64,000 nt of DNA from Bradyrhizobium xenonodulans (GTDB taxonomy: Bacteria; Pseudomonadota; Alphaproteobacteria; Rhizobiales; Xanthobacteraceae), in contig NZ_CP089391.1 of the NCBI RefSeq assembly GCF_027594865.1, positions 4,122,501-4,186,500 on the forward strand, written 5' to 3'. This document shows positions 36,378-45,797 of the stretch, one piece after another (position 1 is the first letter of the stretch; every line of letters starts with the position of its first letter). Both the position numbers and the translations under genes were made by a program. Below the pieces are notes generated by a model that saw only the letters and a list, made by a program, of their open reading frames with translations, did not search any database and had not been told where the DNA came from.

Positions 36378-37099
36378 GTGAAGGATCTTGCGAAGCGGAT
36401 CAACGCGTCGCTGAAGCTGATCCAGAGCGCGATGGCACAGAGCGCGACCGTCACGCCGGTGCCGGCGTGGAAATCCATCCTCAGCGCATAGAACGCGAGC
36501 AGCCCCCAGATCACGACCAGCGACATGGTCAGCCAGCGGAGCCGCACGACGCGGACCGGATGCAGTACATGGAACGGCACGAAGGTCAGCACGACCAGAG
36601 TCGCGACCAGCAGCGTGGACCATAGCGGCGGCCAGTGCAGCAGGAACAGGTAGAACGCCGCCGCATTCCACAGCGCCGGAAATCCGCGAAAATGATTATC
36701 GTCAGCCTTCATGCGCAGATCGGCGAAATACAGTGCGCTGGTGACGATGATGGCGACGCCGAGCAGCGGCGCGGCAACCGGCAGCAGCAGGCCGCTGGCC
36801 ACGATCGCATAGGCCGGCACGAACACATAGGTGACGAAATCGACCACGAGGTCGAGCACGTCGCCCGACCAGTTCGGCTGCACATCCTTGACTTTGAGCC
36901 GGCGCGCGATCGGACCGTCGATCGCATCGATGATCAGCGCGATCCCCAGCCATCCAAACATCGCCGCCCAGTGCTCGCGCACGGCCTCCAGCATCGCCAA
37001 TAGCGCGATGGCCGCGCCGAAGGCGGTGAAGATGTGCACCGAGAAGGCCGCGGCGCGGATCGCCGGTCTCGGCTTCAGGGAATCTTCGTGGGTCTCCAT
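36374..37099 (-). CDS. pcs: Phosphatidylcholine synthase
   Basis: This 241-residue inner-membrane CDP-alcohol phosphatidyltransferase condenses CDP-diacylglycerol with choline. The family motif (DG-x2-AR then G-x3-D-x3-D) is visible as DGPIARR...SGDVLDLVVD. About eight hydrophobic segments follow. ATG37099 gives 241 residues, which as I recall is the length of the Sinorhizobium enzyme; the longer start at 37159 adds a non-family N-terminus. Phosphatidylcholine is needed for plant interaction in rhizobia. terC is coupled downstream. Confidence 0.88.
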   Translation of the reverse strand: METHEDSLKPRPAIRAAAFSVHIFTAFGAAIALLAMLEAVREHWAAMFGWLGIALIIDAIDGPIARRLKVKDVQPNWSGDVLDLVVDFVTYVFVPAYAIVASGLLLPVAAPLLGVAIIVTSALYFADLRMKADDNHFRGFPALWNAAAFYLFLLHWPPLWSTLLVATLVVLTFVPFHVLHPVRVVRLRWLTMSLVVIWGLLAFYALRMDFHAGTGVTVALCAIALWISFSDALIRFARSFT

Positions 37100-37228
37100 G
37101 GCTTCTGCTATCAGAACGGGGCCGTTTTGCACATAAGCCAATGCGGCGCCCGGTCGCACAATTCGTCATAAAATCAGGGAAATATAGGTGGGCTTGAATT
37201 TGCCGCGGGGCGTGTCAAATGTCGTTCC

Positions 37229-38413
37229 ATGACAGACGCATCGACACTCCATGACGCAGCCGTGATCGGCGGCGGGCCGGCGGGACTGGCTGCGGCCATC
37301 GCGCTGGCGCAGGCGGGCGCACGGACCGCGCTGGTGGCGCGGCGCGTGCCTTATGCCGACAACCGCACCACCGCCCTGTTAGGTGCCTCCATCGAGCTGC
37401 TGGAGAGCCTCGACGTCTGGCCGCGCTGCAAGGACAAGGCGGCAGCCCTCGAAATCATGCGGCTCGTCGACGACACCGGCCGGCTGTTCCGCAGCCCCGA
37501 GGTCCGGTTCTCCTGTCACGAGATCGCGCTCGACGCGTTCGGCTACAACATCGACAACCGCTCGCTGATGCTGGCGCTGGAGGAGCGCGCCGCCGAATTA
37601 CCCAACCTCGTCCGCTTCGACGACGAGGCCGAAAGCGTCGTCATCGAAGCCGATGACGTCGCGATCCGCACGGCCTCCGCGCAATTCCTCTCGGCCCGGC
37701 TCGTGGTCGGCGCCGATGGGCGGCATTCGCTGTGCCGGGAGGCCGCCGGCATCGCGGTGACACGGCGCGAGCTGACGCAGACCGCACTGACCTTCAACGT
37801 CGCCCACACGCGTCCGCACCGCAACGTCTCGACCGAGTTCCACACGCCGCACGGCCCTTGCGTGTTCGTGCCCCTGCCCGGCGACCGCTCCAGCATCGTC
37901 TGGGTCTCGGCACCAGCGGAAGCCGAACGGCTGCGTGCTTTGAGCGATGCCGAGCTGTCCGCCGCGATCGAGAAGCAGTCGCATTCCATTCTCGGACGCA
38001 TGAGCGTCGAGCCCGGCCGCAACCTGTTCCCGCTCGCGATTGAGCGCCCCAAATCCTTTGGCCGCGACCGTGTTGCGCTGGTCGGCGAAGCGGCCCATGT
38101 GGTTCCCCCGATCGGGGCCCAGAGCCTCAACCTTGGCCTGCGCGATGCCGCCGATATTGCCCGCCTTGCGGGCGAGGCCATCGCGTCCAGCCAGGACCCC
38201 GGCGCGGACGAGGTGCTGAAGCGCTACGACAGGGCGCGGCGTCCGGACATCCTGAGCCGGACCTTTGCGATCGACCTCGCCAACCGCTCGCTGCTCAATG
38301 ATTTCCTGCCGCTGCAGCCGATCCGCGCGGTCGGCATGCACCTGCTCGGCGCCATCGGCCCGCTCCGGCGTTTCGCGATGCGCGAGGGCCTGACGCCGAC
38401 GTGGCGAAGGTAA
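37229..38413 (+). CDS. FAD-dependent hydroxylase, UbiH/UbiF/VisC family
   Basis: This 394-residue flavoprotein monooxygenase has the ADP-binding GxGxxG (AVIGGGPAGLAAAIALAQAG) at the N-terminus. The GD-type motif VALVGEAAHVVPPIGAQSLNLGLRDA lies near residue 290. A middle DG motif (VVGADGRHSLCREAAG) is also present. The family hydroxylates ubiquinone precursors; which ring position this one modifies cannot be told here. It is divergent from pcs. Confidence 0.86.
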   Translation: MTDASTLHDAAVIGGGPAGLAAAIALAQAGARTALVARRVPYADNRTTALLGASIELLESLDVWPRCKDKAAALEIMRLVDDTGRLFRSPEVRFSCHEIALDAFGYNIDNRSLMLALEERAAELPNLVRFDDEAESVVIEADDVAIRTASAQFLSARLVVGADGRHSLCREAAGIAVTRRELTQTALTFNVAHTRPHRNVSTEFHTPHGPCVFVPLPGDRSSIVWVSAPAEAERLRALSDAELSAAIEKQSHSILGRMSVEPGRNLFPLAIERPKSFGRDRVALVGEAAHVVPPIGAQSLNLGLRDAADIARLAGEAIASSQDPGADEVLKRYDRARRPDILSRTFAIDLANRSLLNDFLPLQPIRAVGMHLLGAIGPLRRFAMREGLTPTWRR

Positions 38414-38422
38414 AGCTCCGGA

Positions 38423-39376
38423 TCACGGAAACGCCAGCCGCCCCGTCTGGATCGCCCACATCACGCTGGTCAGCGTGACCACGGACGCGAACGTGCCGAG
38501 CAGCACTGCGACGGAGGCGGATTCGATCCAGGCCTCGTTCTGACGGGCGATCACGAACACGTTCAGCGCCGGCGGCAGCGAGGCCATCAGCACGGCGGTG
38601 GCGGCCCAGGGCTGCGCGAACGGCCCGAACGCCAGCATCAGGCCGAACGCTGCAAGCGGGTGGATCAAGAGCTTCACCGCGATGACGCCCGGCACCTCCC
38701 ACGGCACCCGGTTGAACGGGCGGAGCGCCACGGTCACGCCGAGCACGAACAAAGCGGTCGGCGCGGCTGCGTTCTGGAGGAAGGTGATGGTGCGGTCGAG
38801 CGCGACCGGCAGCTCGATATGCAGCGCCGCCACGGCCGCGCCAAAGCAGGCCGACATGATCAGCGGGTTGAGCACGATCTGCTTCAGCACGACGCCGAAG
38901 GCATGCACGATCGAGGGATGATCGCGGTCGGAGAGCTCGATCAGCAGCGGCACGATGGTGAACAGGAAGATGCTGTCACAGCAGAAGATCAGCGCGGTCG
39001 GCGCTGACGCTTTGGTCCCGAGCACGGCAAGCGCCAGACCCGGTCCCATGTAGCCGATATTGCCGTAGCCGCCGGAGAGGCCCGCGAGCGTCGCCTCGCG
39101 CAGCGTCAGCCGTCCCAAGACCTTGCCGACGACCAACGCCAGGGTGAACGCGGCGACCGTCGACAGCGTGGTCGCGACCAGGAACGGCGGGTTGTTCAAT
39201 TCCGCGAACGGCGTCTTCGACATGATCGCAAACAGCAGCGCCGGCAGCGACACGTAGAGCAGGAAGAAGTTCATCCAGGTGAGGCCCGATTCCGGCAGCG
39301 ATTTGGCCTTGCCGCAGGCGAATCCGACGAAGATCAAGCCGAAATAAGGTAGAGCCAGATTGAGGATATCGACCAT
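38423..39376 (-). CDS. AEC-family transporter (auxin efflux carrier-like)
   Basis: This 317-residue membrane protein has about ten hydrophobic segments in two repeats. It matches the AEC family, which exports malate, other organic acids or amino acids by proton coupling. Family-like features are the opening LPYFGLIFVGFACGK, GYGNIGYMGPGLAL in the first repeat, and AVLMASLPPALNVFVIARQ near the end. The substrate is unknown. It converges with the UbiH-like gene with a 9-base gap. Confidence 0.87.
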   Translation of the reverse strand: MVDILNLALPYFGLIFVGFACGKAKSLPESGLTWMNFFLLYVSLPALLFAIMSKTPFAELNNPPFLVATTLSTVAAFTLALVVGKVLGRLTLREATLAGLSGGYGNIGYMGPGLALAVLGTKASAPTALIFCCDSIFLFTIVPLLIELSDRDHPSIVHAFGVVLKQIVLNPLIMSACFGAAVAALHIELPVALDRTITFLQNAAAPTALFVLGVTVALRPFNRVPWEVPGVIAVKLLIHPLAAFGLMLAFGPFAQPWAATAVLMASLPPALNVFVIARQNEAWIESASVAVLLGTFASVVTLTSVMWAIQTGRLAFP

Positions 39377-39482
39377 TGATGAAGTGTTTTCTGAAGACTT
39401 GGGGGCTATCCGCCCCGGAAGCGAACGTTAATTCCGAATGAGGCCACTAGCATCGGCCACAATCCTGGTCTATCGACGACGG

Positions 39483-39815
39483 ATGATTAAAGCGCGGACC
39501 GCCAAATTCCAGATCGGACAGGTCGTACGCCACCGGATCTTCTCGTTCCGGGGTGTGATCTTCGACATCGATCCGGAATTCAACAACACTGAGGAGTGGT
39601 GGCTGTCGATCCCCGAGGAGGTGCGGCCCCACAAGGACCAGCCGTTCTATCACCTGCTCGCGGAAAACGCGGAGTCCGAATACGTCGCCTACGTCTCCGA
39701 GCAGAACCTGTTGCCGGACGAGTCCGGCGAGCCGATCCGGCATTCCCAGGTGGCCGAGATCTTCATCAAGAACAAGGACGGCGGCTACCGTCCGCGCAAT
39801 CCGTCGCTGAACTGA
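39483..39815 (+). CDS. hspQ: Heat shock protein HspQ (YccV family)
   Basis: This 110-residue protein belongs to the HspQ/YccV family. It has AKFQIGQVVRHRIFSFRGVIFDIDPEFNN, the PFYHLLAENAESEYVAYVSEQNL block and a C-terminal basic tail. In enterobacteria it binds hemimethylated DNA and modulates Lon specificity. ATG39483 gives the normal length; an upstream ATG at 39438 adds 15 unrelated residues. A strong terminator follows 24 bases after the stop. Confidence 0.9.
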   Translation: MIKARTAKFQIGQVVRHRIFSFRGVIFDIDPEFNNTEEWWLSIPEEVRPHKDQPFYHLLAENAESEYVAYVSEQNLLPDESGEPIRHSQVAEIFIKNKDGGYRPRNPSLN

Positions 39816-39839
39816 GTCTCTCCGGCAGAAGGCCAGCAA

Positions 39840-39868
39840 AAAAGGCGCTCGAACCGAGCGCCTTTTTC
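39840..39868. terminator. Bidirectional Rho-independent terminator
   Basis: A 13-bp perfect stem (AAAAAGGCGCTCG / CGAGCGCCTTTTT) with a 3-base loop has A tracts and T tracts on both sides. It terminates hspQ from the left and ialB from the right. Confidence 0.93.
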
Positions 39869-39890
39869 ATGTCCGGGATCTGGTCCCCGA

Positions 39891-40715
39891 TTACTTCTGG
39901 CCGGCCGGCGGTGCGCCGGGAGCGCCGCCCTGCTGCTCGAGCTTCTTGCGCTGCTCTTCGGCCTTCTTCTGAAGCTCTTCCTGGAGCTTCTTCTGAGTTT
40001 CCTCGAACACCTTCGGATCGGTCGGCGGACCGTCATAGGCCTTCTGGAATTCGCCGGCGAGCGGCAGCGGCAGGGTCAGCGGCGCGCCGTTGGCATTGAT
40101 CGCCTGCACGACGAGATTCTGGCCCTTCTTCATGCTGTTGATGAGTTCGGGTGTGGCCTCGTAGTCGGACATGCAGCCGTTCTGGAAGCAGATCACATAC
40201 GGTTGCTGCAGCGGTGCGTTGCTGTCGACGATGATGCGGGTGCCGTGCACGAGCTGCATGCCGAGCGGCAAGGTCACGCGCAGGATCTTCTTGGGCTCGC
40301 CTTCCGGCTCGATGATCACGGCGGCGATGACCGGCTGGCCCGACTCGATGCGACCATCCTTGCCGGTGAAACACACCTGCTTGGCGTTGGCGTCCTGGCC
40401 CTTGAGGCAGAACTTGGTCCAGGGGGCGTAGATGAGCTGGATCTGCTGGTCAGCCGGCTGGGCCGCACCCTGCTGTGCGGGGGCGCCCTGAGCCGGAGCC
40501 TGCTGCGGCGCGGGTGCCTGAGCGGCGGGAGCCGGAGCCTTCGGGGCCGCCTTCGGAGCGGCCTTCGGAGCCGCCTTGGGTGCGGCGGGCGCGCCGGGAG
40601 CCGGCGCCGGGGTCTGGGCCTCGGCGGCAAACGGAACGGCCAACGCCGTCGCCGTCAACAAGGCGAGAAGTCGCCCGCGCGGCCGGACGGACGCGGCCAA
40701 GTAACGGAAATTCAT
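39891..40715 (-). CDS. Invasion-associated locus B family protein
   Basis: This 274-residue exported protein has a signal peptide (about residues 1-33, ending AEAQT) and a Pro/Ala/Lys low-complexity region (repeats of PKAA). The IalB domain (IYAPWTKFCLKGQDANAKQVCFTGKDGR to QNGCMSDYEATPELI) contains four cysteines. A Lys/Glu/Gln-rich helical tail (KVFEETQKKLQEELQKKAEEQRKKLEQQ) may form a coiled coil. IalB in Bartonella promotes erythrocyte entry; free-living relatives carry many paralogues of unknown role. Confidence 0.86.
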   Translation of the reverse strand: MNFRYLAASVRPRGRLLALLTATALAVPFAAEAQTPAPAPGAPAAPKAAPKAAPKAAPKAPAPAAQAPAPQQAPAQGAPAQQGAAQPADQQIQLIYAPWTKFCLKGQDANAKQVCFTGKDGRIESGQPVIAAVIIEPEGEPKKILRVTLPLGMQLVHGTRIIVDSNAPLQQPYVICFQNGCMSDYEATPELINSMKKGQNLVVQAINANGAPLTLPLPLAGEFQKAYDGPPTDPKVFEETQKKLQEELQKKAEEQRKKLEQQGGAPGAPPAGQK

Positions 40716-40976
40716 TGCGGAAAACCCTTTCTGAACGGGAAGTGCCCGAACCGCTCCGAAGCGCCGAACCTGGCCGCCTTGGGCGCGGCTCTCTCCCCGT
40801 CAATTGAGGCGGATAAGTGACGGGCTCGACGCTCTTGCGCGATTGCGTGCCTTCTTAGCGTGGCCGACGAAAAGATCAATGCCGACAAGCGTCTTTGACC
40901 GCTCTGGCGCCAGCGTCCCACCAAATTCCCTGTGATAGGATTCAAGCCCTGCCGGTCCTCGAATCAACGTGTGCCG

Positions 40977-42845
40977 ATGTTCATGTTCCAGCGCCTTCTC
41001 GAGGGCCTTCTTGAGAGGGTTGGCGTCCGCCTCTGCGTCCTCGGCGTTCTCCTTGCCTTGGCCCTGACTGCCGGGCTTCCGGCAAGCGGCGCACGGGCCG
41101 AGGAAGCCCACGCCATCGCCATGCACGGCAAGCCGGCGCTGCCCGCTGATTTCGCCCACATGCCCTATGCCAATCCTGGCGCCCCCAAGGGCGGTCGGCT
41201 GGTCTGGGGCATTCTCGGCACCTTCGACAGCCTCAATCCCTTCATCGTCAGGGGACTGGCGGTACAGCCGGTGCGGAACTACGTCGTCGAGAGCCTGCTC
41301 GCACGCGGCCAGGACGAGCCGTTCACGCTGTACGGCCTACTGGCCAGGACGGTCGAGACCGACGACGAGCGGAGCTACGTCACCTTCCGCCTCGATCCCC
41401 GTGCCCGCTTCTCCGACGGCAAGCAGGTCACGGCCGAAGACGTGCTGTTCTCCTGGCAGCTGCTGCGCGACCACGGCCGCCCCAACCACCGGCAGTACTA
41501 TGGCAAGGTCGCCAGGGCCGAGGCGCCCGATCCCCTCACCGTCCGCTTCGACCTCACCGGCGCCAATGACCGCGAGCTGCCGCTGATCCTCGGTCTGATG
41601 CCGATCCTGCCGAAGCATGCAGTGGATGTTGCGACCTTCGAGGAGACGACGCTGACCGCCGCGGTCGCCTCGGGCCCGTATCGCGTCACGGCAGTGAAAC
41701 CCGGCGCCAGCGTCACGCTCACGCGCAATCCCGATTATTGGGGCCGCGACCTGCCGATCAATCGCGGGCTCTACAATTTCGACGAGATCAGGCTCGACTA
41801 TTTCCGCGAAGCCAATGGCCAGTTCGAAGCCTTCAAGCGCGGCCTCTACGATTTCCGCGTCGAGCACGAGCCGCTGCGCTGGCACGACGGCTACGATTTT
41901 CCGGCCGCCAGAACCGGCGAGGTGATCCGCGACACCGTCAAGCCCGGCGTGCCGCAACCTTCCGAATTCCTGGTGTTCAACACCCGCCGCCCGATCTTTG
42001 CCGACATCCGCGTGCGCCAGGCCCTGACGCTGTTGTTCGATTTCGAACTGGTCAACCGCAACTACTTCTTCGGACTCTATTCGCGCGTCGCCGGCTATTT
42101 TGCGGGCTCGGACCTCTCGGCCTATGGCCGCCCTGCCGATGCGCACGAGCGCGAGCTGCTGAAACCCTATGCCGCGCAGATCCCGCCCGACATCATGGAC
42201 GGCAGCTACCGCCTGCCAGTGACCGACGGCTCGGGGCGCGACCGCACCACGCTGCGCGCGGCGCTGAAACTGTTGTCGGATGCCGGCTACGATCTCGACG
42301 GCACCGTGCTGCGCAACCGCGCGACGAAAGCGCCCTTCACCTTCGAGATGCTGGTGACGACCCGCGATCAGGAGCGCATCGCGCTGTCGTTCCAGCGCGA
42401 CCTCAAGCGCGCCGGCATCGAGCCGAGCGTGCGCGCGGTCGATCCCGTGCAGTTCGACCAGCGCCGGCTCGGTTACGAATTCGACATGATCCAGAACCGC
42501 TGGGACCAGTCGCTGTCGCCCGGCAACGAGCAATCTTTCTATTGGGGGAGCGCTGCCGCCGACAATCCCGGGACCCGCAACTACATGGGTGCCAGAGATC
42601 CCGCGGTCGACGCCATGATCGCGGTGCTGCTGGAGGCCCGTGAACATACGGCTTTCGTGTCGGCGGTGCGGGCGCTCGACCGCGCCTTGATCGCCGGTTT
42701 CTATACAATCCCCCTGTTTAACGTATCCGAGCAATGGATCGCGCGCTGGAATCGGATAGAACGGCCAAAGGCCACTTCGCTCTCCGGCTATTTGCCGGAG
42801 ACCTGGTGGTCGAAGGGGCAGCCGCAAGCCACGCAAGCAAAGTGA
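40977..42845 (+). CDS. Peptide-type ABC substrate-binding protein (YejA-like, family 5)
   Basis: This 622-residue periplasmic binding protein belongs to solute-binding family 5, nearest the YejA/microcin C group. A signal peptide occupies about residues 1-40. AHAIAMHGKPALPADFAHMPYANPGAPKGGRLVWG is the YejA-like beginning of the mature part. Family length is normal. No permease or ATPase genes follow; instead an adenylation-like gene begins 4 bases after its stop. ATG40977 is used, with an alternative 15 codons upstream. Confidence 0.85.
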   Translation: MFMFQRLLEGLLERVGVRLCVLGVLLALALTAGLPASGARAEEAHAIAMHGKPALPADFAHMPYANPGAPKGGRLVWGILGTFDSLNPFIVRGLAVQPVRNYVVESLLARGQDEPFTLYGLLARTVETDDERSYVTFRLDPRARFSDGKQVTAEDVLFSWQLLRDHGRPNHRQYYGKVARAEAPDPLTVRFDLTGANDRELPLILGLMPILPKHAVDVATFEETTLTAAVASGPYRVTAVKPGASVTLTRNPDYWGRDLPINRGLYNFDEIRLDYFREANGQFEAFKRGLYDFRVEHEPLRWHDGYDFPAARTGEVIRDTVKPGVPQPSEFLVFNTRRPIFADIRVRQALTLLFDFELVNRNYFFGLYSRVAGYFAGSDLSAYGRPADAHERELLKPYAAQIPPDIMDGSYRLPVTDGSGRDRTTLRAALKLLSDAGYDLDGTVLRNRATKAPFTFEMLVTTRDQERIALSFQRDLKRAGIEPSVRAVDPVQFDQRRLGYEFDMIQNRWDQSLSPGNEQSFYWGSAAADNPGTRNYMGARDPAVDAMIAVLLEAREHTAFVSAVRALDRALIAGFYTIPLFNVSEQWIARWNRIERPKATSLSGYLPETWWSKGQPQATQAK

Positions 42846-42849
42846 CGCC

Positions 42850-44352
42850 GTGAACCAGACAGCCGTATCGCCGACGCTCGACACGCTGTTTCAGCGCACG
42901 CTGATGCGGCAGCCGCACGCGCCCGCTTTGCTCGATCCCATCAACAAGGCCCGCGTCACCGGCCACGAGCCTCGGCGGATGACCTATGCCGAGGCCGATA
43001 CCGCGATCGAGGCGCTGTCGGCGCATTTCGTCGAAGCGGGCCTGCCGGCCAATTCCGTCATCGCGATCCAGCTCCCCAACACGGTCGAGTTCGTGCTGAC
43101 CGTGCTCGCCGCCCATCGCGCCGGCCTCGTCGTCGCCGTGCTGCCGCTGCTGTGGCGGCATGCGGAACTGACCGCTGCGCTGAACCGCACCGCGGCGCGC
43201 GCCATCGTCACCATGAGCAAGGTCGACGGCGTCAGCTACGCCGACCTTGCGATGCATGCGGCCGCAGAGGCCTTCTCGATCCGTTACGTCTGCGGTTTCG
43301 GAGGCGACCTGCCCGAGGGCATGGCCTCGCTCGACGACGTGCTGGCCCGTCCGGCCGGCACCGCACGCGCCGTGATCCAGGACGGCCGCAAAGCCGCGAT
43401 GATCTCCTTCGACGTCACGGCGGAAGGCTTTCGTCCGGTGCCGCGGCCGCATTTCAGCCTGATCGCCGGCGGCCTCGCGATGTCGCTGGAAGCCGACATC
43501 AGGCAGGGCGCGACCCTGATGGCGGCGTTCACGCCGATGTCGTTCGCGGGTCTCGCCTCCTCGCTCGCGGTGTGGCTGCTGTCCGGCGGCGCGCTGGCGC
43601 TGCATCATCCGTTCGAGAACGACGTGCTGGAGCAGCAGATCAACGAGCACGAATGCGAGGTGCTGATCGCCCCCGCGCCGCTCGCACTGCGGCTCGGCGA
43701 TTCCGGCCTCGCGGCGCGGATGCCGAGCTTGCGCAATGTCATCGGGCTCTGGCGCGCGCCCGAGCAGGTCGCCACAAGCGAGGCTTGGACCGCGCCGCAT
43801 GCGCCGCTGACGGACGTCTATCTGTTCGGCGAGGCCGGCCTGTTCGGCGCCCGCCGCGGCGAGGACGGCATGCCTGTGCCCGTCATGCCAGGACCACACG
43901 GCGCTCCGCGCGAGCAGTCGGGGTCCTCCATCGCCGGCGAGATCCTGCTGACGCCGAAAGGCACGCTCGGCCTGCGCGGCGCCATGGTGCCGATTGCGGC
44001 ATACGCGCCGCCGCAGCCGGTCGGCGACACCCTGATCGCGCAGCCGCCACGCGACTATGTCGACACCGGCTATGCCGCGCGGCTCGACCGTCCGAGCGGC
44101 GCGATCTGCATCACCGCCCCGCCCTCCGGCATCATGGCCGTCGGCGGCTACCGTTTCCTCTCCAACGACCTCCAGGAATGGGCGCGCCGGCTCGGCCAGG
44201 GCGCCCTGCTCACCGCACTGCCCGACCGGCTCTCGGGTCACCGGCTGGCAGGCCGGGCTCAGGACAATGCCCGCGCCCGCGAGGCGCTCAGCGAGCTCGG
44301 GCTTAACCCCCTGATGGTCGAGGCTTTTCGCGACCGCTCCGGGCCGGTCTAG
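42850..44352 (+). CDS. Degenerate acyl-CoA synthetase/AMP-ligase-like protein
   Basis: This 500-residue protein follows the N-terminal domain of the AMP-binding superfamily (MTYAEADTAIEALSAHFVEAGLPANSVIAIQLPNTVEFVLTVLAAHRAGLVVAVLPLLWRHAEL). The expected P-loop TSGTTGxPK is replaced by AAMISFDVTAEGF, the YGxTE motif by LFGEAG, and the C-terminal hinge and lysine domain are hardly recognisable. It may bind an acyl or adenylate ligand without activating it. The GTG start at 42850 is 4 bases after the YejA-like gene, so they are coupled. Confidence 0.75.
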   Translation: MNQTAVSPTLDTLFQRTLMRQPHAPALLDPINKARVTGHEPRRMTYAEADTAIEALSAHFVEAGLPANSVIAIQLPNTVEFVLTVLAAHRAGLVVAVLPLLWRHAELTAALNRTAARAIVTMSKVDGVSYADLAMHAAAEAFSIRYVCGFGGDLPEGMASLDDVLARPAGTARAVIQDGRKAAMISFDVTAEGFRPVPRPHFSLIAGGLAMSLEADIRQGATLMAAFTPMSFAGLASSLAVWLLSGGALALHHPFENDVLEQQINEHECEVLIAPAPLALRLGDSGLAARMPSLRNVIGLWRAPEQVATSEAWTAPHAPLTDVYLFGEAGLFGARRGEDGMPVPVMPGPHGAPREQSGSSIAGEILLTPKGTLGLRGAMVPIAAYAPPQPVGDTLIAQPPRDYVDTGYAARLDRPSGAICITAPPSGIMAVGGYRFLSNDLQEWARRLGQGALLTALPDRLSGHRLAGRAQDNARAREALSELGLNPLMVEAFRDRSGPV

Positions 44353-44438
44353 GCGCAGTTTCGATTCATTCATTGACGCTGCATTAAGGCGGCCGGACTA
44401 GATTGCGCGGCATCTGTTGCGTGATCAGAGTTTCCTTG

Positions 44439-45662
44439 ATGTCCCAGGCGGGCCCGATCCTGTTTGTGTCCAACGCCGAGCGGCCGCCCTTCATTGCGGC
44501 GCTGGACGAGGCCCGATTGTTCCCCGTCGTCGACACCGACTGGGCCAGCGCGGCGCGCGCGGTCGAGCAGGTGCAACCGGCCGCGATTCTCGCCGCGATG
44601 CATGCCGGGCACGAGCCGCACATGGCGCCGCTCGCCAGGAAGATCGCGGATCAATCGCCCTATCTGCCCTTCGTGGCGCTGGATGCGGCGGGCATGCTCC
44701 CGCACAACGCCCTGCCCTTCTCCTCGCGCGGCGGCAATTCCGACCGCCTGGTCGCGCGGCTCCGCGCCGCGCTGCGCATCCGCACGCTCCATGCCACCGT
44801 GCTGCGCCGGCTGCCCGAGGTGAAGGTCGCGCTGCCGGACGGTGATCCGGCACGCGACGCCACCGTGCTCCTGATCGGCCGTGGTGCAACCTATCCCGCG
44901 CTGTCCGTCGCACTCGGCGAACGCGTTGGCGTCGTCGGCGCGCTCTCGATCGAGGCCGCCGCCAAACATCTCAACACCCGCGACCTCGACGGCGTCGTGC
45001 TCGCCGAGGGTTTTACGGCGCGCGTGACCGATGCCTTCCTCACAGTACTCGCCGAGGACACCCGCTTTCGCAGCCTGCCCGTGGTCGTCACCGCGCACCA
45101 ACTCACGCAGAGCTACGATCTGCCCAATCTCGAGCTGATCCCGGGCGAGCCGGCCAAGGTCGCCGCCAATGCACTGCCGCTGATCCGCCAGCATGCGATG
45201 GAAGCGCAATTGAGCCGCACACTGCGCTCGATCGATGCCGGCGGCTGGCTCGATCCGCGCAGCGGCCTGCTCACGGTGGAAGCGTTCGCGCGTGATTTTG
45301 CCAAGGCCGTGGAGCAGACGCTCGCCCGCGGCGGCGGCCTCTCCGTGGCGCGCTTCGCCTTCGATCCCGGCAACTCCCGCGCCCAGCTCGACGCCGCGCG
45401 TATCCTGAGCCGCCTGATGCGGCAGATGGATTTTGGCGCGGCGCAGAAGGACGGCTCGGTCATCGTCGTGTTCGCGGAGACCGATTTCCGCACGGCGCAT
45501 ATGATCGCCCGCCGCCTGTCGGCGGTGATGCGGCACACGTCGAACGGCAAGCACGAGATGCGCAGCGATCCCGTGGTCAGCGTGGACTCGCTGTCGCCGT
45601 CGGATACGGCGCGGTCGCTGCTGGCGCGGCTGTCGGCGGACGCGTCAAGGGCAGCGTCGTAG
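44439..45662 (+). CDS. Receiver-like / degenerate GGDEF-domain protein
   Basis: This protein of about 407 residues has two receiver-like segments (ILFVSNAERPPFIAALDEARLFPVVDTDW and TVLLIGRGATYPALSVALGERVGVVG). A C-terminal domain begins WLDPRSGLLTVEAFARDFAKAVEQTLARGGGLSVARFAFD, typical of GGDEF domains. The active-site GGDEF loop is replaced by QKDGSVIVVFAETD, so diguanylate cyclase activity is unlikely. It may act as a c-di-GMP- or protein-binding relay. The start is uncertain: ATG44439 lacks a good ribosome binding site. It lies about 86 bases after the adenylation-like gene. Confidence 0.65.
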   Translation: MSQAGPILFVSNAERPPFIAALDEARLFPVVDTDWASAARAVEQVQPAAILAAMHAGHEPHMAPLARKIADQSPYLPFVALDAAGMLPHNALPFSSRGGNSDRLVARLRAALRIRTLHATVLRRLPEVKVALPDGDPARDATVLLIGRGATYPALSVALGERVGVVGALSIEAAAKHLNTRDLDGVVLAEGFTARVTDAFLTVLAEDTRFRSLPVVVTAHQLTQSYDLPNLELIPGEPAKVAANALPLIRQHAMEAQLSRTLRSIDAGGWLDPRSGLLTVEAFARDFAKAVEQTLARGGGLSVARFAFDPGNSRAQLDAARILSRLMRQMDFGAAQKDGSVIVVFAETDFRTAHMIARRLSAVMRHTSNGKHEMRSDPVVSVDSLSPSDTARSLLARLSADASRAAS

Positions 45663-45676
45663 CTACACCCTCACTG

Positions 45677-45770
45677 CCGTAGGGTGGGCAAAGCGAAGCG
45701 TGCCCACCATTTTCATTACGATCTCGGAAAGATGGTGGCACGGCGCAGAGCGCCTTTGCCCACCCTACGG
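45677..45770. repeat. REP-like palindromic element, copy 3
   Basis: This third copy of the 23064-23155 element has arms extended to 17 bases (CCGTAGGGTGGGCAAAG / CTTTGCCCACCCTACGG). It lies between the GGDEF-like gene and the convergent desaturase gene. Confidence 0.9.
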
Positions 45771-45797
45771 CAGCGCGGCTCTTATGAGCGCTCGCCC

